Source: Marinomonas pontica
GTDB lineage: Bacteria > Pseudomonadota > Gammaproteobacteria > Pseudomonadales > Marinomonadaceae
NCBI RefSeq assembly: GCF_026191375.1
Contig: NZ_JAODTL010000009.1
Coordinates: 1 to 60,463 of the forward strand
DNA: 60,463 nucleotides
Direction: 5' to 3'
Shown: positions 49,820-59,250 of the stretch, piece by piece
Layout of the letters: the number at the start of each line of letters is the position of its first letter
Numbering within the stretch: the stretch's first letter is position 1
Notes under the pieces: generated by a model
Databases searched by the model: none
The model's input: only the letters and a program-made list of their open reading frames with translations
What the model was told of the DNA's origin: nothing
Made by a program: the position numbers and the translations under genes

Positions 49820-51714
49820 ATGAGCAGTGATGCCAACCTAATAAAAGTTGTTATCTTAGATGACGATCTAAAATCACCTACCTTGAGTGTATCAGACAAC
49901 ACTATTAAAAAAGTTCTAAATGATGATACCTCACCTGAGTTTGAGAAAACCAAAGAGTTCATGAAGGTAAGTAGGATTTTCGAGTCGGATGATTTGGATG
50001 AATTATTATCCTTTATCAACTCTCAGGATTTTATAGAAAGAGTTCTATATAGAGGAGATTTTCAAGATCTTTTTGACGAAGATTATAGAAATGGAATCTT
50101 GGCTTTGATTGCTGAAATAAAGGAAAAAACTGTCCAATTAAATCCATTTCTTACTGTTTTTTCTGATGAAACAGAATTTATTTTAGAAAAAAGAATTACG
50201 AGGCCAGAAAACCCAAGTGAATTAGCTGAATACGATGTCGTCATTATGGATATCATGATGGGAGATGACCTTGATAGTGACTTTCCAAAGCTAGCTAAAT
50301 ATTTAGGAGAAGTACATCGTGCGGGAAATAATCCAGCTATTTTTCTTATTTCCTCAAGGGATGAGTTAGAAGATAGAAAGCGGATGTTTCGCAAGGAAGC
50401 TAAGATAAGCTCGCTGAGTTTTTGTATAATGACGAAGACAGTGGAACTAATGTCAAAAAGTGCCGAAACCAAAATTCGGCTGGCTTTTGGCCAAATGAAG
50501 AAAAGTAAGTCTGCAAGTGAAGCTTTAGCTAAGTTAACTCTGCATTTTGAAAATGCAATTGTAGAATCCGCAGATCGCGCACTACACACGTTGTGGAGTC
50601 TTGACTACCCATACCTACAACAAATGTATGCATGTGCTGATAGGGAAAACGTTTCTTTTTCTGAACACCTCCTAACCGTATGTAACAGTATACTGCTTTC
50701 CAAATTGGAAAGTAATCAAGAGTTAAGTCAATCACTAAATGACCTTAAAAACGAATTAAGTTCTCAACAGGAAAAGTATTGTGGTTTCTCTAATGAAGCT
50801 GAAATTGCGATGCATGATATGGAAGCCGCATTACATTTTACAGGTAAATCTGTAGGTGAATTAAATTTTAGCCCTTCTTTACTAAATAAAAAAAGTGAGA
50901 TAGGCAAGGTTGTGGTGCACACGCTACCTTTCGGATTAGTGCTATTGAAGCCGCCTTATATTCAGAGCGGATCATCTGGTTTCATAGAAGGGGCGGAGGT
51001 ACTCATTAATTGTACTCAACAATGTGACTTAAGTAGAAATATCATCGAACCTGGCACCAATTTGGTATTTGTTCAAGCTGTTTTGATTAAGTCACCAACT
51101 GGAAATGGATACTTTCTCCCACTACCGACAGACATTGATAATGGGAATCGATGGTGGCTTTCAATAGATGAAAAAAAATTCATGCAAAGTCCTTTTATGA
51201 ATTCATTCGTCATTTTAATACCACAGGTTTTTTTGCAATCTCTCAGGCTAGAGATAGTGTAGTTCGTCAAATTCGAGAGCGCTCGTTTCATAATATGTCA
51301 CGGATCGAAGCGGCAGTTAAAACTGGGCATAATAATATGTTCTATGTAGATTTGATTACTCTTCAATCGGAAACTGTTTCGACAAATAGAAAACGATTTA
51401 CAGTAAATAGTGTCGAGAAAAGAGTGCTATTATATGAATTTCCTAATGAAAAAAATAAGAGTTATCATTTGTTAGATCAGGATCATGTTGAAGTGATAAC
51501 TTGGCTTATGAGTAGCTCTGAACATCTGGCAAGTAAAATTCCGTTTGAACGTCTTGAAGAAATTCTGAAAGATGAACTTCCACAAAAGATGGATAAAAAA
51601 GTAGCAATATCTTCAGTCAATTTTGGAATTCAGAGTTCACTAGATTATGACATGTCTCAGCTAGTAAGCAAACAAAACCCTGTCGCTGTTGTATTCGTAC
51701 AGGCTGAATACTGA
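49820..51714 (+). CDS. Receiver-like protein with a large insertion, one frameshift
   Basis: The start is ATG 49820, with GGAG upstream. The receiver elements are spread out: the acidic pair in VVILDDDLKS (Asp 14-16), the phospho-acceptor candidate Asp 144 in YDVVIMDIMMGDD, Ser 168 in IFLISSRDE and Lys 196 in IMTKT. About 85 extra residues lie between the first and third strands. A helical and beta-rich effector part follows. The frame breaks at an A8 run (51171-51178); one more A joins WWLSIDEKK to IHAKSFYEFIRHFNTTGFFAIS and reaches 51714, total about 631 aa. It follows the GHKL gene by 23 bases, fitting a kinase-receiver pair. Confidence 0.75.
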
Positions 51715-51889
51715 TATTAGGGAACATGCGATCAAGTCCAAAAAAATCGGTAGGATGAAGTTTTAGTACGAAAACAGCCTCCAGTCCCTTTGTTCTTTTA
51801 CAGTGAAGAAAGTTAATAATAGAAGATATATGTATTTCTGTTAGTGACTGATATGCTAATACTCTATATCGATTTAAGGATTCTTATAC

Positions 51890-53692
51890 TCAACCTACAC
51901 AGTGCCGCCTCAATATTGATCTAAGATTACTTGTTAAATTCTGGGCCCATCTTGATAGCTCTGTTTCTGACAGAGTATCTGAAGTAGATAAGTATTCGGG
52001 ATGATTAATAGCTATGAGTGTGTAATCTTCAAAATACTTTTTAGCCTTTTTTTGGGCTTGTGCGCTCTTCCATTTGTGATTGGCTCTAGGCCAGCGATTT
52101 TGACGTGCTGTTATTTCCAAAAATATTTTGAAGTCTTGTTCTGGCATGTACTGAAAATCGCTTTTAAAAATACAGAGTGTGCTGCGCCCAGGTTCAGAGC
52201 CTTTTAACTCCATTTCAGCAAGATATATAAAAGTATTTTGGTTTACAATAATCTCCACCCAAGCTATTTGTCTTAGTCGTCCATAGTCCATTAAATGCCA
52301 TGAATATCTTCTATTACTGTTATGAAGAAAAGTAGTAACAATTTCACCATGTTGTTCTAAAATAGAATCAGCTGCTCTAGTTACAATCTCCCATTTTCTT
52401 TCAACATTTTTAGCTCTTAGATATGGAATCATTTTTATGAAATCTGATAGTTTCCTATCTATATGGTCTATATGTGAGTCAAATTCGTTTTTTTGAAGTT
52501 TACGTTCATCTGAATCATCAGTAACCATGTCCTCGTATGAGTATAGATTAGATTCAGTTATTGAATCTCCAACATATACAGGATCATTCGTTTCATTAGT
52601 ACGATAATGCTTAAAATTCATATTAGCCATGGCCGAAAATCGATTGCTTGAATTCAGTATTACAGTATTACCTGATAATGTGTTGGGCGGCTCATTTGTT
52701 TCAGGTACATCAAATTCATCGTCAAATGGGCTTTCAATTAAATCATTTGCATCTCCGGCTTCCGGTGTCCATGCTTGAGGATCTTTAGAATACGGGTCGG
52801 CAAGAACTTTTGTCTCAAAATCAACTTTTTTATCGCAATGGATTATGTTAGCAGCAAATATAGCCCATATGACTTTATCATTTGTTTCATACTTAAAGCG
52901 CTTACCCGCGATTGTTAAGGTAGATATACCTTTAAATGGGAAGGTGGCTTTCAGTGCTAATGGTTGTAGCTTTTTTTCATCTTTCACCGTTGCATTAGTG
53001 ATTTGAACAGACTTGATATAATTGGATGGCATCGACAACCACTCTTTTCCTTGTTCATCCCAGTTCCCGCGATATGCAACGAACTGTTCAAGTCTATTTA
53101 ACGGTCTTTTTATTTTTATGTATGGATCTTCCCAAGAAAAATAGTTCTGAGTATCATTTGTTAATACTTTATTTGTAAAGCGGTCACTTACACCTATGTA
53201 GAAGCGATATAGCTCACTGCATGGGACTACTAAAAACTCTGTTAGAGGGTCATCGAGGACTGGAACAATTGCATAAAATGACTCGTTTTCAATGCGCTTT
53301 ATGTTCTTGAATCTAAGATCAATAGCCATTGGAGGAAGTATCGAGTCAAATGAGGTGCCATCAATAGTTATCCCTTCATTGGGTTTTAGTATCCTGATTT
53401 TTGATGTATCGATAGTGTATTTTGTTTCAAAAGGGGAGGGCCGATTAATTCTTTTGCCATATTCCCAGCAAGAGCCAATTAGAAACTCTGATAATCGATT
53501 CAGAGGCTCTAGTATCCATGCTTGTTCTCTAGTAAGTTGACCAAGCTTCAGCGGGGAGTGTACACCTTCACTTTTTATCTTAGAGATAGAAATAAAAACT
53601 TGTGGAATATATTTTTCACTCAGCTTGATAGAACTGATGCCATCGACACGCCAAATACCTTCCTTATTTCTCAGCTTTTTTGACTCAAACAA
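51890..53692 (-). CDS. Fifth transposon gene, TnsE-like in its C-terminal part
   Basis: This 600-aa protein lies in the position tnsE has in Tn7. Its C-terminal 150 residues have the order seen in TnsE: IAWVEIIVNQNTFIYLAEME, then QNRWPRANHKWK, then AINHPEYLSTSDTLSETELSRWAQ (Tn7 TnsE has LNWPN and VNHPKG...MEGWAE). In Tn7, TnsE directs insertion into replicating, conjugating DNA. The resemblance is weak and by eye only. A spacer of about 118 bases separates it from tniQ. The corresponding gene of Tn6022 is called tniE. Confidence 0.55.
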   Translation of the reverse strand: MFESKKLRNKEGIWRVDGISSIKLSEKYIPQVFISISKIKSEGVHSPLKLGQLTREQAWILEPLNRLSEFLIGSCWEYGKRINRPSPFETKYTIDTSKIRILKPNEGITIDGTSFDSILPPMAIDLRFKNIKRIENESFYAIVPVLDDPLTEFLVVPCSELYRFYIGVSDRFTNKVLTNDTQNYFSWEDPYIKIKRPLNRLEQFVAYRGNWDEQGKEWLSMPSNYIKSVQITNATVKDEKKLQPLALKATFPFKGISTLTIAGKRFKYETNDKVIWAIFAANIIHCDKKVDFETKVLADPYSKDPQAWTPEAGDANDLIESPFDDEFDVPETNEPPNTLSGNTVILNSSNRFSAMANMNFKHYRTNETNDPVYVGDSITESNLYSYEDMVTDDSDERKLQKNEFDSHIDHIDRKLSDFIKMIPYLRAKNVERKWEIVTRAADSILEQHGEIVTTFLHNSNRRYSWHLMDYGRLRQIAWVEIIVNQNTFIYLAEMELKGSEPGRSTLCIFKSDFQYMPEQDFKIFLEITARQNRWPRANHKWKSAQAQKKAKKYFEDYTLIAINHPEYLSTSDTLSETELSRWAQNLTSNLRSILRRHCVG

Positions 53693-53810
53693 AGAACTTC
53701 CTCACAACTAAAGCTATTATCAATTAGCTATGTGTATGAAAATACAGCTCAATTGTCAACACAAGAACTTCTTTAATTGGATTTTTTTAGCTTTTGAAGC
53801 AATAACTTAG

Positions 53811-54959
53811 CTATTTGAGTGACTTCAACCTATCCCGGCAAGTCCCTTTATGCATATTAGCAAAAAGAGCAATGGTCTTTGTTGTCGGGATGATAGAGTG
53901 TGTCTTTAAATAATGTTGGATACTCGATAGTTCATCATCTGTTGCTGTGTATATTGACTTATCGAGATGCCTATGGATGATCGTGCTTAGCCAATATGGA
54001 GGAGGCTCTGAAAGATCTTGAAATGTTGATTGTGAATAGATAGTACCGCTAGCCAACTGAAGAAGCCGATCGGGCCACTTATCTAAAACCCAAAAAGCAG
54101 CTAATAGAATTTTCAGCCTTTCTTCTATAGGTCGTTGGTCAAAGCTTTCATGTGAACCGGAGCTCGAATTAATGTCTATACCAGTAAATTTCAGAATGTT
54201 AGCTTTAACGCCACTATTAAAGTAACGCTTTCTGAGTATGGAGCTTATTAAAATCCACAACCCATTAAACTCTTGTAATTCCATTGGTTGTTTTAAAAGT
54301 GGTATACAGGGCTGGTTTAAAGTAAACGCTTTCAGAAATGCTAAATACCCACTAATTAATTCAGTATATTCCGGAGGAGTTGTAAAGCTACAATTAGTCC
54401 ATAGTGGAAGTGTGCATGAGCTACATAGTCCAAGGTCATTAGCAGGCGTTTCGAACTTTGCTTTTCCAATACCCATACGTTGATAATCGATGACACTATT
54501 ACAGTGAGGACAACTGTCCCTTAGTAAGCAGTGATGTTTCTCACATATTACAATAAAAGACAGCCGCCAAATGCGTTTATAGTAATTAATAGGGTTTTCT
54601 GCGAAGCATTGTGGGCAGTACATGATCCCTTTTTTTCTTCTAGTTCTATGGTAGATACCTAAAGGTAATATCCAGCGTGAATTGCTGTTGACAATTACCC
54701 TCTCAGTGATGCGACCTTCAAAACTTGTTAGCATCATTTTTTTTATTTTTTCAGAAGTTAGTCCTGTTTTTTCTTCTAGACTATCAATTAAGCTTGGTAC
54801 AAAAAATTTGTCGATATCCCTAATGAAAATTGAAGAGTCTAACCCAAGACAACTTTTGTAAAGCGCATGAGTGTAAAGTCCATTTTCTAATGCTATGCGA
54901 GTTACCCAAGATGATAATAGTTCATCTTCAAATGGTTGAGGGTGCATAGGTAAAAGCAT
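53811..54959 (-). CDS. tniQ: TniQ/TnsD-type target-selection protein
   Basis: This 382-aa protein starts LLPMHPQPFEDELLSSWVTRIALENGLYTHALY, the TniQ signature, and has zinc-finger pairs MYCPQCFAEN with ICEKHHCLLRDSCPHCNSVID. TnsD proteins bind the attachment site and recruit TnsC. In this branch the bound site should be the comM sequence next to the insertion. It begins 2 bases after the tnsC stop, in one transcript. Confidence 0.9.
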   Translation of the reverse strand: MLLPMHPQPFEDELLSSWVTRIALENGLYTHALYKSCLGLDSSIFIRDIDKFFVPSLIDSLEEKTGLTSEKIKKMMLTSFEGRITERVIVNSNSRWILPLGIYHRTRRKKGIMYCPQCFAENPINYYKRIWRLSFIVICEKHHCLLRDSCPHCNSVIDYQRMGIGKAKFETPANDLGLCSSCTLPLWTNCSFTTPPEYTELISGYLAFLKAFTLNQPCIPLLKQPMELQEFNGLWILISSILRKRYFNSGVKANILKFTGIDINSSSGSHESFDQRPIEERLKILLAAFWVLDKWPDRLLQLASGTIYSQSTFQDLSEPPPYWLSTIIHRHLDKSIYTATDDELSSIQHYLKTHSIIPTTKTIALFANMHKGTCRDRLKSLK

Positions 54960-54961
54960 TC

Positions 54962-55855
54962 TTAGATGCTCCGACTAGCCTCTCTTGATCGATCACTTGG
55001 AGGCGTATAACCACAACTAGATATGATGTCATTAGTAATTTTTTCCTCTCCAGATTTTAAGGCAAACGTAGCAGCTTGATTTAAAAGTAAAGAAAGTTCA
55101 CCAATAGTTCCCTCTGAAGTGGCGTAAATCTTACGACCCAGTAACCCTGAATGTAAGTCAGAAGGCTCTTTTAAAGGAAGTATGGACTCGAATGTTCTTA
55201 AGAGTTGCCTATAATCTTGATCAAATTTCCATTTTGGCAAAAGTATAGGTTGAAAGCGGTTTTGTATTTGCGGGTCAATGCTTATTGCTCTTAGTATATC
55301 TTCTGTTCCACATGCTATAAAAGATATTCGTAATTCGTTCCCTAAGTTTTTTATTGCATTTAAAAAGTGTTGCCGCTTAAGCGTCGACCCAGCCAAAGAG
55401 TTGTGTAATTCATCAATGCAAAGTACTTTCACCCCAATATCTTTTAGTATCTGGATTGTCCTTGTTCTCTTTGCTGAAGTAGAGGCAGAAGGGACTCGTT
55501 CATATAGAGAGGATAAAATAGTTGCATACAGATCTGCTTCATTAGGGGACGGCGGTGCTTGAATATACATAACAGGAGCAATGATTTTTCCACCATCCGC
55601 ATTTGGGTCAGGTAAGTGAGATTGGCAAAATTTTTGAATTAAATCGGTCTTGCCATTATTCGTTCTACCCACAAGCATTAAATTTGGCATCCTAGCTACT
55701 TTAGGATGACGTAGCAGGTCTTCAAATTTTTGTAAGGTTTGGTGCGCCTTTGGGTAACCAATCCACCTTGGTGTAGAAATTTCTATCAGCCGCTCATCCG
55801 TTGAGAGGTTCATTTTTTTAGCGCAGCTAGGATGTAAGTGCGGAAATTCATTCAT
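54962..55855 (-). CDS. tnsC: TnsC-like AAA+ ATPase (TniB family)
   Basis: This 297-aa protein has Walker A at 63-70 (MLVGRTNNGKTDLIQ) and Walker B at 144-149 (VLCIDELHNSLAG). It is the shorter TniB-like form, not the 550-aa Tn7 TnsC. The ATPase bridges the target selector to the transposase and gives target immunity. It starts 12 bases after tnsB. Confidence 0.92.
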   Translation of the reverse strand: MNEFPHLHPSCAKKMNLSTDERLIEISTPRWIGYPKAHQTLQKFEDLLRHPKVARMPNLMLVGRTNNGKTDLIQKFCQSHLPDPNADGGKIIAPVMYIQAPPSPNEADLYATILSSLYERVPSASTSAKRTRTIQILKDIGVKVLCIDELHNSLAGSTLKRQHFLNAIKNLGNELRISFIACGTEDILRAISIDPQIQNRFQPILLPKWKFDQDYRQLLRTFESILPLKEPSDLHSGLLGRKIYATSEGTIGELSLLLNQAATFALKSGEEKITNDIISSCGYTPPSDRSREASRSI

Positions 55856-55867
55856 TTCATACTCCCG

Positions 55868-57760
55868 TTAATAAAGCTCGACATCATTGAAAGGCTGTAT
55901 ATCTTCAAGAAATTCATCTTCAAATGTAGCCTCAGTAGGCAAGACTTCGGTTCGGTGAGTGACTTCTTTATGCTCTACTTCCCAATTATTACGCCTTTCG
56001 GCCATGCGGCGTTTTCTTTTTTCTGTAGCTCTTTGTTGCTTGGACAGACGAGTTTTTTCAATGGCTTGTGCTTCAATTTCTCTCATCCTGTTAATGCCTC
56101 GAAAGATGACTTCTTCATCGATAACATAGGCATCATTTTCTTCTATTAAGCTTTTCTTAACGGCTTTCAATTCCCATAAGCTAATAGAAGGACGAGAAGT
56201 ATTTAAATACGGAATTGGAATATATCTTTCTGTATCTGGGTCGAAAAAGTAAATGGTACTAATATCCCTAGGGTCTCTAGCAAAAATGAATTTTCGCGTT
56301 TGTTTAGGATTGACTTCATCTACAGCCCCAATCCATTTTCTTAGTGCATCTGAATAGTAATGTACATAATCAATTTCAACGCCTTGCCGTTGAATTGTTC
56401 TTTCGACGTAAGGTGTAAAGTCTAACCGTAATGTCTCTTCATCCTCGATTGGTGCCGGTAAACCAATTCCTGGTTTGTCCTTATCTCCAAAAATGCACTC
56501 CATATAAAGCTTAATCGGTGGGATTTTATTGATTCCCCTATGTGGTCTATGGTGATAGCAGTAAACAAGGAATATAGTAAACCAAAGTTCTAGTTCTGAA
56601 AGTGTCATAACCGCTTTACCTTCAGAATTGTAATTTAATTTTTCCTTTACATTAGAAAAGGTTGTTCCAGGGAGGGTATGCGTTTCTTGCATAAATGTAC
56701 GAAATGCTCTTTCAACATGAGGGCCATAGTTAGGCTGTCCTTTAGGTCTGAATTCTAAAATTATTCCGTGTTGCTGGCAGGCTCGCTTTAACATATTTCC
56801 ACGGAACTCTTTTGCGTTATCTACGTGTATTTTCTGCATTTTCCCATAGATAGGCCATTCAACTTCAATGTCTCGTTTTGCAAGCCAATTGTCTTTTGGA
56901 AGTATCGCATTTCCTATGCATAAGCCTGCTGAAGATGATCCTGGAGGATCGAGAGTCATCTTAAAACCGCTGATCATTTTAGTTGCGACATCGATGGCTA
57001 TAGTTAGGTATGGGCGACCGATAGGCAATCGATGAAGTTCGTCAACAATGATTAAATCGACTGGGGTATGGTCAATTTGAACAACGGCATTCGGATAATC
57101 AGCTCCTGGAAAGCTACCCGTTGTAGGTGTATATTTTTGTTTAGATGCTTTCACTCCTAGCCGTCTTTTTAGAGCTTCTTTATCTTCTATTTTTTGTATT
57201 CTTGAATACACGGTATTTTGATGAGGCACAGGAAGGTCAAGATTTTTGCATTCGGCTTTAATTAAATTAAATACCTTTGTTATAGATTTTCTTTCTTCTT
57301 GCAGGTATTCATTTTGAATGAATGCTTCGATTAACTCTTCTACCTCCTTGTCTAGCTTTGTCTCTCCACTATCTGACCTTTTCTGACGAAGCAAAGAAGA
57401 AACAAGGCCTGTTTCTTCAAATTGTTTAATCCAACGATAGATTGTTGCGATGCCTTTGCTGTGCGTTTCAGCTACTTGCTGTACTTGTTCTGCACTTCTA
57501 TGGCGAATGGATAAAAGGGGTTTAATTATTTCGTATCGTTCTAGTGCTTTTTTCCATTCTTTGTCTTCAGCTACCAAATGAGAGCTGCTAGGTTGATTTT
57601 TATCTGATGGTAAGTATAAAGAAACCTCACGAAGTGGTGCTATATCAGTTTTCCCTGATTCAACTAGACGGATAATTAGTTCTTGAAAACCTTTAAATTC
57701 AAGAACAATCGCGGCACTTCCTTTCCAATAGATTAATTGCCCTGGTTGGATAGTTTTCAT
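55868..57760 (-). CDS. tnsB: TnsB-type DDE transposase
   Basis: In this 630-aa protein an N-terminal helix-turn-helix (SAEQVQQVAETHSKGIATIYRWIKQFEETG) binds the ends. The rve integrase core has Asp 230 (AVVQIDHTPVDL), Asp 314 (KIHVDNAKEF) and Glu 350 (GPHVERAFR), with 35 residues between the last two (DD35E). A C-terminal basic tail (about 570-605) would contact TnsC. It cuts and joins the 3' ends. Its start overlaps the tnsA stop (ATGA). Confidence 0.95.
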   Translation of the reverse strand: MKTIQPGQLIYWKGSAAIVLEFKGFQELIIRLVESGKTDIAPLREVSLYLPSDKNQPSSSHLVAEDKEWKKALERYEIIKPLLSIRHRSAEQVQQVAETHSKGIATIYRWIKQFEETGLVSSLLRQKRSDSGETKLDKEVEELIEAFIQNEYLQEERKSITKVFNLIKAECKNLDLPVPHQNTVYSRIQKIEDKEALKRRLGVKASKQKYTPTTGSFPGADYPNAVVQIDHTPVDLIIVDELHRLPIGRPYLTIAIDVATKMISGFKMTLDPPGSSSAGLCIGNAILPKDNWLAKRDIEVEWPIYGKMQKIHVDNAKEFRGNMLKRACQQHGIILEFRPKGQPNYGPHVERAFRTFMQETHTLPGTTFSNVKEKLNYNSEGKAVMTLSELELWFTIFLVYCYHHRPHRGINKIPPIKLYMECIFGDKDKPGIGLPAPIEDEETLRLDFTPYVERTIQRQGVEIDYVHYYSDALRKWIGAVDEVNPKQTRKFIFARDPRDISTIYFFDPDTERYIPIPYLNTSRPSISLWELKAVKKSLIEENDAYVIDEEVIFRGINRMREIEAQAIEKTRLSKQQRATEKRKRRMAERRNNWEVEHKEVTHRTEVLPTEATFEDEFLEDIQPFNDVELY

Positions 57761-58416
57761 AGCGTCTCCTTAACCCAAATTCTATTGTTCATGGTTAGTG
57801 GCTGGTCTAAATCACAGTCAATTTTTCGGTTCGCAATGAGAGTCCAGATCATAGGAATCATTTTCGCTCTGTTGTAAGGTGAACTGCATAGAGCTGTTAG
57901 TAGCAAATCCGGGTCAGCCTCCTGTAGGTCACTCAGTATTGACAGAATATGGTTTTCCATTTCTGTTTCGATAATGGTGTTTTTATACGGCCAAAGAAAT
58001 TTTGCATTGTCTAAAAATGGCGTTCTAATTTCTATTTCAGTAAACACCTTGAACGTCCACCCTCGCGATGTGGCGAACCGCTTAGCCGCTCGGAATTTCG
58101 GAAGTAACTCTTTCCATAAATTCTTAAGGTCTTCTCGGTATTTAATTTCATATAGAATTGGGCTGATGTAACAATCTTGCTGGAAATGTAGTAAACCATC
58201 TGGTGTATAGGATCTTGGCTCTTGTTTACTATTTTCATACTGGATAGTAACTGGCTGAGGAATGATTTTTTCAAAGTTAGACTCAAATCGCAGTCTTTCC
58301 ATAAAATCACGTTCTAGAGTTGATTCATAAGAGCCAATATCTGGTACGACACCAGAAACACTTCTATTGGTGATTCCTATCTTTCGGGCTTCAGATGTGT
58401 AAAAAGGCTTGCTCAT
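57757..58416 (-). CDS. tnsA: TnsA-type endonuclease
   Basis: This 219-aa protein has the restriction-like catalytic set Glu 31 or 35 (SYESTLERDFM), Asp 73 (YTPDGLL) and the E-x-K pair 90/92 (LYEIKYRED), as in the TnsA nuclease that cuts the 5' ends and so makes Tn7 move by cut-and-paste. A C-terminal helical domain (about 150-210) follows. The gene starts 54 bases inside the right end, so its promoter overlaps the TnsB-binding repeats. Confidence 0.93.
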   Translation of the reverse strand: MSKPFYTSEARKIGITNRSVSGVVPDIGSYESTLERDFMERLRFESNFEKIIPQPVTIQYENSKQEPRSYTPDGLLHFQQDCYISPILYEIKYREDLKNLWKELLPKFRAAKRFATSRGWTFKVFTEIEIRTPFLDNAKFLWPYKNTIIETEMENHILSILSDLQEADPDLLLTALCSSPYNRAKMIPMIWTLIANRKIDCDLDQPLTMNNRIWVKETL

Positions 58417-58445
58417 TATTAAATACCTGTAGAATTTAATTCATA

Positions 58446-58470
58446 TTATCACTTAGTTATGTTTCTTACA
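58446..58470 (-). repeat. Right terminal inverted repeat
   Basis: On the minus strand it reads TGTAAGAAACAT, then AAC, then TAAGTGATAA, matching the left end at 22 of 25 positions. It is also part of the tnsA promoter region. Confidence 0.9.
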
Positions 58471-58475
58471 GGGAG
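58471..58475 (+). repeat. Target-site duplication, right copy
   Basis: GGGAG repeats the five bases at 36726-36730. Confidence 0.92.
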
Positions 58476-59143
58476 GCGGATCGATACCAAAACCGGGAGA
58501 AGCGTCGTTGGCGCATTGTGGTGTTTTGTTCTTAGATGAGCTGCCAGAGTTCGACCGAAAAGTGCTCGAAGTGTTGCGTGAACCTTTAGAGAATGGCGAA
58601 GTACACATCTCGCGTGCTCGTGGCCAAGTCACATTCCCCGCTCGTTTTCAGCTAGTCGCAGCAATGAATGCCAGTAACGAAGCGTACAATGGAGGGCAAG
58701 ATTATTATCAATCCAGCGCCAGCCAAAAATACCTGAAAAAACTGTCCGCGCCTTTTTTAGACCGTATTGATTTGCACGTTGAAGTGCCGCCGTTGCCGTC
58801 CAATGTGTTGGTTAACGCGGATGAAGAAGGGGAGTGCAGCGACAGTGTGCGTCAGCGTGTTGAGCTGGCAGTGGCCAGACAGCGTGCTCGACAGGGCGTG
58901 CAAAATGCACAGCTAAGTGGCCGTCAGTTGGAAGCTATTTGCGCGTTAAGCCAGGAAGATAAACAGTTTATGCAACAGGCGCTGGAAAAATTGAAACTGT
59001 CTGCGCGTGCTTATCATCGGGTGTTGAAAGTTGCGCTTACCTTAGCCGATCTAAATGACTCTCCTGTTACCAGAGCGCATTTAATGGAATCCTTGAGTTA
59101 TCGCAAGATGGAAAAAACCTTGTCGATGGCGGTGTCGTCTTAG
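58476..59143 (+). pseudogene. comM: comM, 3' part
   Basis: The frame continues the interrupted gene with GGSIPKPGEASLAHCGVLFLDELPEF (Walker B in LFLDELPE), RARGQVTFPARFQLVAAMN, the arginine-finger region DRIDLHVEVPPL, and the C-terminal helical domain LSARAYHRVLKVALTLADL. It has no start of its own; an in-frame ATG inside it would give only a fragment without Walker A. It is followed by a terminator at 59171. Confidence 0.95.
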
Positions 59144-59170
59144 TCTGTCAAGGCGTCATGTTTTTATCCC

Positions 59171-59202
59171 AAAAAACAACGACCTAAAAAGTAGGTTGTT
59201 TT
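59171..59202 (+). terminator. Terminator after comM
   Basis: AAACAACGACCTA and TAGGTTGTTT pair around AAAAG with one bulged G, followed by T bases. Confidence 0.75.
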
Positions 59203-59250
59203 ATCGACTTATGATAAAAATAGCGACAGACAATCATTGAGATGCACTGT

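Larger units (their letters stand above)
36731..58470. mobile_element. Tn7-like transposon inserted in comM
   Basis: The element is 21,740 bp and starts TGT and ends ACA, with 25-bp inverted ends that match at 22 positions. It is bounded by the duplicated GGGAG. It carries tnsA, tnsB, tnsC, tniQ and a fifth gene at the right end and a long cargo to the left. comM is the known target of one Tn7-like branch, including the Acinetobacter resistance-island backbone Tn6022. The cargo is visibly richer in A and T than the flanks. It carries no antibiotic-resistance gene that I can see; its largest cargo is a putative defence operon. Confidence 0.95.
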
